Assembly: GCA_020466095.1 (NCBI GenBank)
Contig: CM035806.1
Span: forward strand, 56,254,916 to 56,318,915
Direction: 5' to 3'
DNA: 64,000 nt
Source of the DNA: Chlorops oryzae
Lineage: Eukaryota; Arthropoda; Insecta; Diptera; Chloropidae
Of this stretch, positions 1-9,420 are shown one piece after another. How positions within the stretch are numbered: position 1 is the stretch's first letter; every line of letters begins with the position of its first letter. The notes below the pieces were generated by a model. That model was not told where the DNA came from. It was given only the letters and a program-made list of their open reading frames with translations, and made no database searches. The position numbers and the translations under genes were made by a program.

Positions 1-106
1 AGTTTTTAGTTGGATTTTATTTGGGTAACTTTCCAATTCGATTCAATACCTTACTTACTTACACAATTCAATTAAATTCAACAGCAGCCTTGTAACAATT
101 GAAATA

Positions 107-1372
107 AAGACTGTCCCAGAAATAACTGTCCTTTTGTTTTTTTTTTATTGCAAAAAAACCAATGATGTTTTTTTAAAAATTCTTTCAGTTTATTATTAAG
201 TGAACATTACAAAATAAATAAAAATTTTAATTACACTGAAAAAAATACACTTAAAAAAATTATACACTTTTTTATTAAGGTCCTCCATTAGGTTTTTTAC
301 CGACCTTTCGTTCACCTTAGTGTATGCCCGACGCCATTTATGTCGAAATATTTCGATGTTCTTCGCAGTTTGTTTGGTCTTCTTAAGGTTGCTTTTCATT
401 AAAGCCCAATATTGGACGAAGTTCGGGGCAATTCGGAGGATTTGCTTATCTTGGTACCACAGTGACATTATTGGCTTGGTACCAATCCATCGTTCTCTGG
501 GCGTAGTGAGATGTTGCTAGGTCATGCCAAAATAGTACTGAACCTTGGTGTTGACGTATGAAAGGCAGCAAACGCCGGTCCAGACACTCTCTGATGTAAA
601 TTTCGGTGTTGATTGTGCGATCCGTCACAAATTCCTTACTTCGAAGGCCACATTTGCAAATGGCCTGCCACACCATGTATTTCTTTGGAAATTTGGTTTG
701 TTTTTCGGTGGTAAATTTAGAGGATGCTCCACCCATTCTAACTGCAGTATAATATCCGTGTCCAGGTAACTGCTTGAAATCCGCTTTGCAATACGTTTCA
801 TCGCCCACGATTACGCAATCAAATTTCGAGCCCTCCTCTTGGCTTCGGCGTCCTTTTCTTCTGACCTATCAGGTACTTTTTGTACTTTATAGCTCCTTAG
901 GTTGTAAAATTTTTTTATCCGTTGAACACTTGACTTCGATGTTCCCGCTTTTGCTGCCATATCACGAACCGAAGTGCCTGGATTCTGAGTAAACAGCCGC
1001 TTAACGTTCTGGGCCACCGCTTGGTTCGCTGGACCACTTTTTCTCCCTGATCCTGGTGTTTTTGATAAAGGGGTAAGCTGTCTGTATCGTTTTATGGTCC
1101 TACCGACAGTTTTTTCGCACACGCCAACTTCCTTAGCTATCTTTTTGTACGTGGTGTTTGGATTTTCCAGGTGTTTGTAAATAATTGCTTTCCGCTTTTC
1201 TTCTTGTTGAGACGACATCTTTTCAGTAGCTCTTTTATTTTACGAATGAGTATTTTTTTTTTAAATCTGCAATATTTATACTTTATTTAGGTACCAAATA
1301 TGTTGCTATAGAGTTAACACTTTTTTATAAATAGCCTAAAAACAAAAGGACAGTTATTTCTGGGACAGTCCT
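107..1372 (-). mobile_element. Tc1/mariner-superfamily DNA transposon, full length but inactive
   Basis: The element is bounded by terminal inverted repeats of about 35 bp, at 107-141 and 1338-1372. Both contain GACTGTCCCAGAAATAACTG or its complement. A TA dinucleotide flanks each side (105-106 and 1373-1374), as expected for Tc1/mariner insertion. It is 1266 bp long, which is usual for an intact Tc1-like element, and the transposase reads on the minus strand. The match of termini, target site and coding content makes the call strong. The transposase is broken, so the element could move only if supplied in trans. Confidence 0.9.
196..1218 (-). pseudogene. Tc1-like transposase pseudogene (two frame breaks)
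   Basis: It reads from an ATG at 1218 down to about 196. Residues 1-135 hold the paired-type helix-turn-helix DNA-binding region, including KKIAKEVGVCEKTVGRTIKR-type helices. The frame then ends at a TAA at 811-813. The catalytic part resumes in another frame as GDETY (first Asp), with DLATSHYA (second Asp) further on. A second break near 455-470 shifts the frame again, and the C-terminal part (YWALMKSNLKKTKQTAKNI, then RRAYTKVNERSV) lies in a third frame. The third acidic residue falls at the second break. Tc1 transposases are about 340 residues, and the three pieces together give roughly that length. The enzyme is therefore a decayed copy and no product is expected. Confidence 0.9.
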
Positions 1373-2798
1373 TATTATATAAGAAAATTATATTTTGAGA
1401 GAAAGGGAAGAAAATTCATATTTAAAACAACTCTCAAGCAAAGAATAAGTGTAATATGTAGTTGGTATGAAATGTGTGAGATTGAAGCTTAATGTTTCTT
1501 CTCAAATATCACTGTTTTTTCTTCCCATAGATCCTTTTTTGGAAGGATTGTGCCAATTGTTTCATCTTTTCTTTTAAAAACGCACTTAATTTTCTCAAAA
1601 AAGTCAATATTCAGTAATATTTATACTGTTTTCTTACGATTAGCATAGGGTTCAGAAGTGGCATATTGGCTAACTTTGAGTGGGCGTGGCGCTAAAAGTG
1701 GGCGTGGAAGTCTACTAAATTAATTTTTTTTTTTTTTTGGAGAATACCTGGAGTGTATGTATGTGTGTCAGTACGATCGAAAATTCAAAATTTGGGGCTC
1801 CACTCTATATGGGGGGTGAGTGGTGGGCGTGGCCAATTTTGATTATAGTACCTACTTGAAATTTTTCCTAATTGGGCCAAAATAACCCGTAATGCAAAAA
1901 TTCATTACACTGCGAGAACTCCTTCTATTTTTGTCGCTAGAATGTATGGGCTCGTTATACTGTGCGGCGGTGGCGGCGTCAGCGTCGGCGTTTGTCATTG
2001 CAACATGCTTAAGGCCTCGCTGCTTTGATGGAATTTACCGTCAGTTTAATTGGAAGGCAGTAATGCGTTGTCGTATTGATTTCGGTTCATTCATGCCCAT
2101 CTTACACGTTATAAAAGACATTACGCATACGAAATGGTGGACAGACAGACCACCGACTACCGGACTACCGAATGATACCCAACGACCGATAATTGTGGTA
2201 ACGTGAGCCACTTAATTGATTGGTATTAAAGCGATGTTTTTAATGGTGCCATCAGAATCGATATGCGGAATAAATCAATTTAATCTCAAGCCTGCAATTA
2301 AACGCATCGGTTCCAAGAGAACGTCTTTTCCACGGGGAACGCTATTAGCGAATTTGGATAATATTAAAGATACCCGGATGGAAAAATTAATGCACACTTT
2401 TTTGATGTTTTACTCTTTTATTTTTAATCATTTATAATATCAGGCTCCGTAAACTTCCTGTTTCTGTTAATATTTATGTTTACTTGCAAGTTTCAACAAA
2501 TTTTAAAGACTCTCCCTAAATCAAGTTTGTAAATACGATTGCTTAGGATTAACCGTATAGAGAGACGTTAAGGGGTGTGTTCCTTAGGGAGTCCCAAAAA
2601 AAAAAAAATTTTTTTTACGTCCTTTTTTCGAAAACTTAGGGGTGTTAAAGTACTTTTGAGAATTTTTTCAGATTTTTTGTAAATGGTTTAGAGGTTGCGG
2701 AGCACTGTGGGATTTCAGCAGAACAAATAGGATTTTTGGACCATCCTATTTTGATGATTTAGCGACTTAATCTAATAGAGAAATATTTAGAATCTTAC
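1373..2798. other. Intergenic, repeat-like, no gene recognised
   Basis: There is no convincing coding region. Two GTGGGCGTGG motifs lie at about 1679-1708 and another near 1824, with a long T run between them. Such guanine-rich motifs in AT-rich surroundings look repeat-derived. The 2575-2770 stretch (GTCCCAAAAAAA, then a decayed CTTAGGGGTG block) resembles the terminus of the 5335-7476 palindrome, so it is probably a degraded relative. The open frame at 1892-2206 has no recognisable domain. Confidence 0.5.
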
Positions 2799-3112
2799 CA
2801 GTGGCGTAACTTCATCCTGCGGGGCCCGGGAGAATTTTTTTCGAGGGCCCCCCTATATCCATGGCAAATTAAAAAAAGAGACCAACATGTATTATAATGT
2901 TTATTTTAAATATAAAAACGTATTAATGGGTAAGAATACATCTAGATGTATCGAAGGCCCCTTCATAAATCCTCGAATTCGATTCCAAATATGTGGGGGA
3001 AAAAATTAGTGTGATATTTTAAAATATCTTTCGTTTGACACAGCTAGTTGACACAAGTGCGTGGGGCCCCGGGAGATTTTCACCCCTAAGACCCCCGATG
3101 GTTACGCCACTG
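2799..3112. mobile_element. hAT-type MITE with perfect 8-bp target duplication
   Basis: The 314-bp element begins CAGTGGCGTAAC and ends GTTACGCCACTG. It is flanked by the identical 8-mer AATCTTAC at 2791-2798 and 3113-3120. An 8-bp duplication and CA..TG ends are diagnostic of hAT elements. GC-rich subterminal blocks (GGGGCCCGGGAGA at the left, its counterpart at the right) extend the inverted repeat. It has no coding capacity. The intact duplication suggests a fairly recent insertion. Confidence 0.88.
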
Positions 3113-3552
3113 AATCTTACCTAGTTTTAAGTTTTATAGAATTTGTTATGTTCAAGTTAAGAGAGATAATCGTTTTGGTTTTTGCTATATTCAGAGCTGT
3201 TAAGTTTGAATTAAAATTAATAATCATTAATCTTTTCGTTTTTTTAATCCATAATCATTATTAATTACACTTTTAAAAAGTTTCGAATTATTAATTATTA
3301 CGATTACCAAATAATTAAAAAATAATGGGGATTATTTGCGATTAATGAAAAAATATCAGGGACTGAAAATAACAGTTTCGATTTTTTCCAAAATTTTAAA
3401 AAGCAGCACCAAAAAATTTACACACAGGAAAAATTTTGATACCATTGTAATTCTCAGGCCAATCTCTATGAGATTCTTAGATGCCTTTTATTTTTTTAAC
3501 TTTTTTCAAAAAAGTCTAATATTAACTAATAAGTAAAGAGTTTTAGTTTTTC

Positions 3553-3823
3553 AGTCAAACAGAAACTGTTAAACTGCGACAAATATTTTTGGGCCGAAAA
3601 TAAAAGTCTTTGCGAGATTACAATTCAACCATTTATCCAATTTAAAGAAATTTGGTACCAATCGATATGTTAGGTTGTAAATTCTTGAATACTACAAGTT
3701 TAAACCTATCGATTGGTAACAATTTTATTTAAATTGGATAAATGGTTGAATTGTAATCTCGCAAAGACTTTTATTTTCAACAAAAAAAAATATTTGTCTG
3801 AGATTAACAGTTATCGTTTGACT
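3553..3823. mobile_element. Palindromic MITE (foldback), 271 bp
   Basis: Two arms of about 120 bp (3553-3675 and 3700-3823) are near-perfect reverse complements around a short AT-rich loop. The ends are AGTCAAAC and GTTTGACT. It is non-coding. The target site duplication is not clear, so the superfamily is unassigned. Confidence 0.75.
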
Positions 3824-4175
3824 AGAAATATAAAAGTCAATATTTAACAGTACATTTTTTTCAAATAAAATAAATGTCAAAAATTGTCTATTTTGGTTAA
3901 ACTTCTATTATAAAAAAATCCAAATTAATCAAAAATAATCAAAATATTAATCTATATTATTTTTAGAATATTTTGATTTTGTTTTATTGATTATTTTTCA
4001 TTATTCTTAGATTATTTTGATTTGTTTTTAATTATTTAGATTATTTTGAATTATTTATAGGTTTTTAGATTTTTTTTATTATTTTGATCATTTTTGGATT
4101 TCTTAATTTTTATTTTAATTAATTTTTTCAATTTAGCGAAACTTGGAGAAAAATAATTTCGCGAATCGCACCTAT
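3824..4175. other. AT-rich stretch with repeated ATTATTTTGA motif
   Basis: The segment is almost purely A and T. Variants of ATTATTTTGA or GATTATTTT recur roughly five times between 3940 and 4110. This looks like a decayed short tandem array, and nothing coding is seen. Confidence 0.4.
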
Positions 4176-5047
4176 GCACATTAGGTCAAATGACCACTTT
4201 TTCTGTGCGAAATTAATAACACCTTACATATCGCGTTATTTGAAGCCAAAATTATAGTAGAGGTAAAAGAAAGTATACTTTTAATAAATTTATCAAAGAA
4301 TTAACCTTTTTATGACCTTTAATCCTTGTAAAGAAAAAAATTTTTTTTTTAGAAAAATGTTTTTTATTCTTCCTTTAAATTACCATTTATGTGTAATTCA
4401 TTTTCTAAACATCAATTGTTTAATAAGTGCATGTTTTGCTTTTTGTGAACATTCATTCAGCCAAACTTCAAACAACTCGCCTTTTGTTATAGCGACGCAA
4501 TCTATAAAAAACGGGTTTTCTTGAAAACGGCTAAAAACGGCACTCTAAAGTAAAAAGAAATGAACTCATTAAATCTCAGTTTATTCATTTCTTTTTACTT
4601 TTCATTGGCCGAATGTACACAAAATTTTAAAAGCTTAAATGAAATCACAATTTCAATTAAATCAAAAAATTTTTTGAGGTTATACAAAAAAACCAGCTAT
4701 TTCAGCAAAAAAACGATAAAAAATCACTCCTTTTGTAACTGGGACATAAGTACTCACTTTTATTTTTGTCCTCCATTTCGAATTTCCCTAAAATTGTTTT
4801 CACTGGGTCCAAAAAAAGCAATTAAAAATGATGAAAAAATTAGCTGCCAACAGAGTCTTTCAATAACGTTTTGAAAGTTCAACTTTCATTGATTGCTGTC
4901 AAATGGCGTTTGTTTTTTTACAAAAACAAAGTGACGTTTCTGTTAATTTGGAGTATTCCCTACATAATGGCATCAATAAAATATGTAAAATCGCGTGTAC
5001 GAAATTTGACTTTCGCACAGCTAAACTGGTCATTTGACCTAATGTGC
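4176..5047. mobile_element. Inverted-repeat transposon, non-autonomous, about 870 bp
   Basis: The termini at 4176-4196 and 5027-5047 are matching inverted repeats (GCACATTAGGTCAAATGACC and its complement). The similarity continues inward through TGTGCGAAA. TAT flanks both sides, which could be a short target duplication. The open frames inside (for example 4560-4874) lack any recognisable domain. The superfamily is not assigned. Confidence 0.7.
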
Positions 5048-5308
5048 TATGGTCAAATTTCGATTGTCATTGAGTGGGCAAGCGCGCTTTTGCCCAGATA
5101 TTAAATCCGCCACTGCCATACATATAGAACAAACTATTTGTATCTGCCCCTCCATAACTCAACTTGTAGTGACCGCAACAAAGAGGTTTCACTTTATATT
5201 TAACCAAGGGTTTATATTACGTAGCTATATTACAAATGTTACATATCTAAATATACACTGCTTGTAAAAATTTTTCCTTCGTAAGAATTCCTGCAAATAT
5301 ATGGACCC

Positions 5309-5334
5309 ATATATATATATATATATATATATTA
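5309..5334. repeat. AT dinucleotide microsatellite
   Basis: About 24 bases of alternating AT immediately precede the large palindrome. A matching AT run sits between that palindrome and the next element (7477-7488), consistent with insertion into TA-rich target DNA. Confidence 0.85.
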
Positions 5335-7476
5335 GAGTGTCCCAAAAAAATTTTTTTTTTCGAAATTCATAGTAGCACAGGCGGTTTTTGAATGCTTGGG
5401 GGTAAAGGACTTTCTACAATTTTTTTCCGATTTTGTCGAAAACGTTTAGAGGTCGCGCAAGCTCAGTTTTGTCTAGTTAACAGAGCTTTACGACTTTTTT
5501 ATATTTTAAGCATATTCCCATTTATGTCGCACTCTGTTTAAGTCTTTCCGCCATCGTGCCAAAAGAAAAATGTTCAATCTTTCCGTCTGTGTCGAAAGAG
5601 CAAAAGGTTCGATTGATCTCATGGTCTATTTTCAACAACAAATTCAAATTTTTTGAAAAATTTGCGTTAACAGTATAAAAAAGGTGTGATAACTTCTAAA
5701 GTTACTATGAAACCATGGAAAACTAATGATACAGTTTGATTCACTATACGTTTGTTGAAGCGTGTTAATATTAAATTATTTATTTAATTTCGCGGTGGTA
5801 AGGAAAAAACCCCAAAAACAATATGTTGCATACACAAAGGGGTAACTTTTAACATTCCCTGCTTATGTGATTGAAAAATTCTCTAGGTTTTCTGTTAATA
5901 TATCAGAGCTCTGTAAAGTGCTCTGTAAACTTTTTGAAAAATATATTGCATACTTTAAGTACAAGTCCTATTTTCATCTTTAAATGCAATTTTATAATAT
6001 CTACGCGAATTTGTCATAACTTTTTAAGTCAAAAAACATAGTTTTATAGGTCGTACACAGCTTCTTCCCTATCTATATATATAAAAATTAATTGCTATTC
6101 GTTATCTCGCTAAAACTCGAGAACGGCTGAACGGCCTTTTCTATGTTCCATACAAACGTTTTGCGCGCGCCTTTTATAAAAAGTATAACTCAAGAACGGC
6201 TGAACCGATGTGGCTGAAAATTGGTGGAGAGATAACTTAGAACCAGGAGGCGGACATTGAGTACTTTTTATTCTATTCCCCTGGTGGGAGGGAGAGAGAG
6301 GAAGAGAGGGAGAGTGTGTGATGTGGCTAGGATGACTGGTAGGGCTGGAAAAGGGTTGAAGAATGGGGTGCTCAGTGGGCGAATGGAAGAGGAGATAATT
6401 TCAATCGCAGAGTGGGCTCAGAAAAAGAGAAAAGGGTAGATGAAGATGGATATGAAGGAAGGGATAGATTACGACTTTTATGTGACGAAGAGATGAATGG
6501 TGCGATTTTAATAATAAATAGCAACCAGTATATATTATACAATTATATGACAAAGACACAACTCCAAAAAGCCCTCTCCCCCATAGAAATTACTTGCTTT
6601 AAAAAATTAACATCAATCATCTATGTATTCTTACCTCTTACACCTTTCTTAGATCTTCACGAACACCAAGACCAAAGTAAGATATATCCGTTCAGTCGTT
6701 CTCGAGTTTTAGCGAGATAACGAATAGCAATTAATTTTTATATATATAGATAGGGAAGAAGCTGTGTACGACCTATAAAACTATGTTTTTTGACTTAAAA
6801 AGTTATGACAAATTCGCGTAGATATTATAAAATTGCATTTAAAGATGAAAATAGGACTTGTACTTAAAGTATGCAATATATTTTTCAAAAAGTTTACAGA
6901 GCACTTTACAGAGCTCTGATATATTAACAGAAAACCTAGAGAATTTTTCAATCACATAAGCAGGGAATGTTAAAAGTTACCCCTTTGTGTATGCAACATA
7001 TTGTTTTTGGGGTTTTTTCCTTACCACCGCGAAATTAAATAAATAATTTAATATTAACACGCTTCAACAAACGTATAGTGAATCAAACTGTATCATTAGT
7101 TTTCCATGGTTTCATAGTAACTTTAGAAGTTATCACACCTTTTTTATACTGTTAACGCAAATTTTTCAAAAAATTTGAATTTGTTGTTGAAAATAGACCA
7201 TGAGATCAATCGAACCTTTTGCTCTTTCGACACAGACGGAAAGATTGAACATTTTGATTTTGGCACGATGGCGGAAAGACTTAAACAGAGTGCGACATAA
7301 ATGGGAATATGCTTAAAATATAAAAAAGTCGCAAAGCTCTGTTAACTAGACAAAACTGAGCTTGCGTGACCTCTAAACGTTTTCGAAAAAATCTGAAAAA
7401 AATTGTAGAAAGTCCTTTACCCCCAAGCATTCAAAAAAAGCCTGTGCCAAAAAAAAAATTTTTTTTTGGGACACTC
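5335..7476. mobile_element. Large foldback element, about 2.1 kb with arms near 800 bp
   Basis: The ends GAGTGTCCC (5335) and GGGACACTC (7468-7476) are flanked by TA on both sides. Sequence from 5335 to about 6136 is nearly identical to the reverse complement of 6688-7476. The arms differ by only occasional bases plus small length changes. The central loop of about 550 bp differs. No transposase-like frame is visible, so this is a non-autonomous foldback. A weaker copy of its terminus occurs near 2575-2770. Such a long near-perfect palindrome is unstable in cloning, and the arms could also reflect inverted duplication of a shorter MITE. Confidence 0.85.
6072..6752. mobile_element. Inner unit of the palindrome, flanked by TCTATATATATAAAAATTAA ends
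   Basis: Inside the large palindrome, the loop is bounded by inverted copies of a segment starting TCTATATATATAAAAATTAA and continuing into CTCGAGAACGGCTGA. The loop also has a second CAAGAACGGCTGAACCG stretch near 6193. This type of AACGGCTGAACCG sequence recurs in insect non-autonomous repeats, some classed as Helitron-related. I recall that association only loosely, so the class is uncertain. It may be a separate insertion nested in the palindrome centre. Confidence 0.35.
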
Positions 7477-7488
7477 TAATATATATAT

Positions 7489-8523
7489 CGTCGCCTTACT
7501 TCCAAAACCTCGTATCTACAAAAATGCTGTTTTTCAGAAAACGAAAAAAACTGATTATCTTACGTAAATTTCACTTTATTAACGATTTTACTTTTTTAAA
7601 CCATAGCTAGGATATTTACTGAAGACTCTGAACTGAGTTTACGGTACGAAGCTCACTAAAGAAGTAGCACTGGCTGATTTTGTCACTTACGTGTTTTGGG
7701 TCCTTTAGAAAATTACAAATGTTGTTACTTACGAGGTTTTGTGCGAACTAAAAAAGACGTGGCTTAAAGTTTTCATTTCTTTTTAATGTAACTTAAGGCA
7801 AATATTTGGAACATAAAAAGAATAAAAATAACAATTTGAACTTAAATTCAATTATTTCAGTGAAAATATATGAAAAAAATTTGTCGTATAATTTCCCAAT
7901 CTGCCACTTTGGTAAATATGAGCACTACAAGAGCTGTATTTCTCTAGATACGCCACTGGTTTCAGCTTAACTATAATTGCAGCCTAAATTTGCTTTTTCG
8001 CTTTTGTGTCTCTGTTTAAATCGGGACATTGAGACAACATAAGTGCATAATTCCCCAGTAGAAAATATCGCACTGAAACCATCAAAGGCATGCAATGATA
8101 TTGAGAGTTATTGAAACTATAAGCTCTTTCGGTTGAAATGCCCTCTTTTTTTATTTATTTTTATTTTGATTCATATTGATAAATTATTGACTTAATTATT
8201 GCTAAAGACATTTCCTACTTGCTTACATTTTATTGTTTTGAGATGTTATATTCTAACCAACAACAAATTTGCCGTTTAAATGTCATATGAGCCACTTCAA
8301 GTTTATTTATAGAACAATATTTTACATATACGAGGTTTTAGAAGGAATTTTAAGGTAAGCTTGCAGATACGAGGTTTTAAAATTTGCGATAATTATTTTT
8401 TTCTCATACCAAGTCACTGAGTTGGAAATGCCATGTGGGGCAAAATGCGTTTCTCTATTTTATAAGCTAAAAAAACCAATTTCATAAAAATGTCAGATAC
8501 GAGGTTTTGGAAGTAAGGCGACG
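7489..8523. mobile_element. Inverted-repeat element with repeated TACGAGGTTTT motif
   Basis: A 29-bp terminal inverted repeat is perfect between 7489-7517 and 8495-8523 (CGTCGCCTTACTTCCAAAAC at the left end). The motif TACGAGGTTTT is part of the terminus and recurs internally at 7730-7740, 8329-8339 and 8368-8378, with a variant near 7687. Repeated subterminal motifs of this kind often serve as transposase binding sites in DNA transposons. The flanks share only ATAT, so the target duplication is ambiguous. No coding region is seen. The element starts just 12 bp after the large palindrome ends. Confidence 0.75.
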
Positions 8524-8781
8524 ATATGCTTACATAATGAGCTTAAAAGTACATTTTTTATTCTTAGTTCAGAATTAACGAGGAAGGAATGTTTTAGTTT
8601 TTGTGTTCTTTTCCCAAAATACGCATCTAGGAGACATTTTCAACAAAATGAAAGAAATGAAATTTCAAATAAATGACTATTTTCAGTCCCTGACTTAAGT
8701 ACTTAATTGAATTTAATTAATTTCATTTAATTTTCTATTTTTTCCAAAAAAAAAAAATTTTGATATACAGGCTTAAGTTGG

Positions 8782-8979
8782 ACGCACATCAAAAATTGGT
8801 ATACAATCCTAGCTAAGGCGCAAACTTTTTGGTATAGAGATCTAGTTCAGACGCAAACTTTTGGTATAGAGATCTAGTTCAGACGCAAACTTTTGGTATA
8901 GAGAACTAGTTCAGACGCGAACTTTTGGTATAGAGAACTAGTTCAGACGCGAACTTTTGGTATAGAGATCTAGTTCAGA
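8782..8979 (+). repeat. 32-bp minisatellite, five good copies plus one degenerate
   Basis: The unit reads CGCAAACTTTTGGTATAGAG followed by ATCTAGTTCAGA. Five copies run from 8819 to 8979. The first has one extra T, and copies alternate GATC/GAAC and CAA/CGA variants. A degenerate copy lies at 8782-8818. The array sits about 450-600 bp upstream of the Alg3 start codon and immediately before the DRE cluster. Confidence 0.93.
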
Positions 8980-9006
8980 CGCGCACCGTATCGGTATATA
9001 GCAATA

Positions 9007-9060
9007 TATCGATACATATCATAATATTAATATATCGATAGCTATTTATATGTATCGATA
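9007..9060. promoter_or_regulatory. Cluster of three perfect TATCGATA (DRE) sites
   Basis: The palindromic octamer TATCGATA occurs at 9007-9014, 9033-9040 and 9053-9060. In Drosophila this is the DRE site bound by DREF (and BEAF-type factors), a common core-promoter signal of housekeeping genes. The cluster lies about 360 bp upstream of the Alg3 ATG, so it probably marks the Alg3 promoter. The spacing, number and exact match are seen directly. Binding is inferred. Confidence 0.75.
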
Positions 9061-9420
9061 TTAATATCGAAAGCTGATAGCAAATTTATGCATACCGGTC
9101 ATGTTATGAAATGAAATGCCCTACAAATCTGACTAGCAAAATATTCTCGACTTCGGCTTAAGACGAGTAAATTCAATTTTAAAAAATATCTTGATAAAAG
9201 TTGCATTGCACCCTGAACAGTAGCTATAATAATTTCTCGAATTGACATATCCATATATACAAATGCAACATGTGGCTGCATGTCTCAAGTTTTATGAAAA
9301 CTTTTTATACCGTACAAAGAATGTATTACTCCTTTTTAGTAGGAATTGCTTCGAGTTGAACTGCTATTTTTTGTCCCCAGCTGTGGCTGTAACGCTACTC
9401 ATACATATACATATATATTT

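Noticed and set aside
1892..2206. 104-residue frame with ITHTKWWTDRP-type sequence
   Set aside because: No recognisable domain, and the surrounding DNA looks repetitive. I could not support a function.
8819..8979. CRISPR-like repeat array
   Set aside because: The 32-bp units are contiguous with no unique spacers, and the DNA is eukaryotic. It is a minisatellite.
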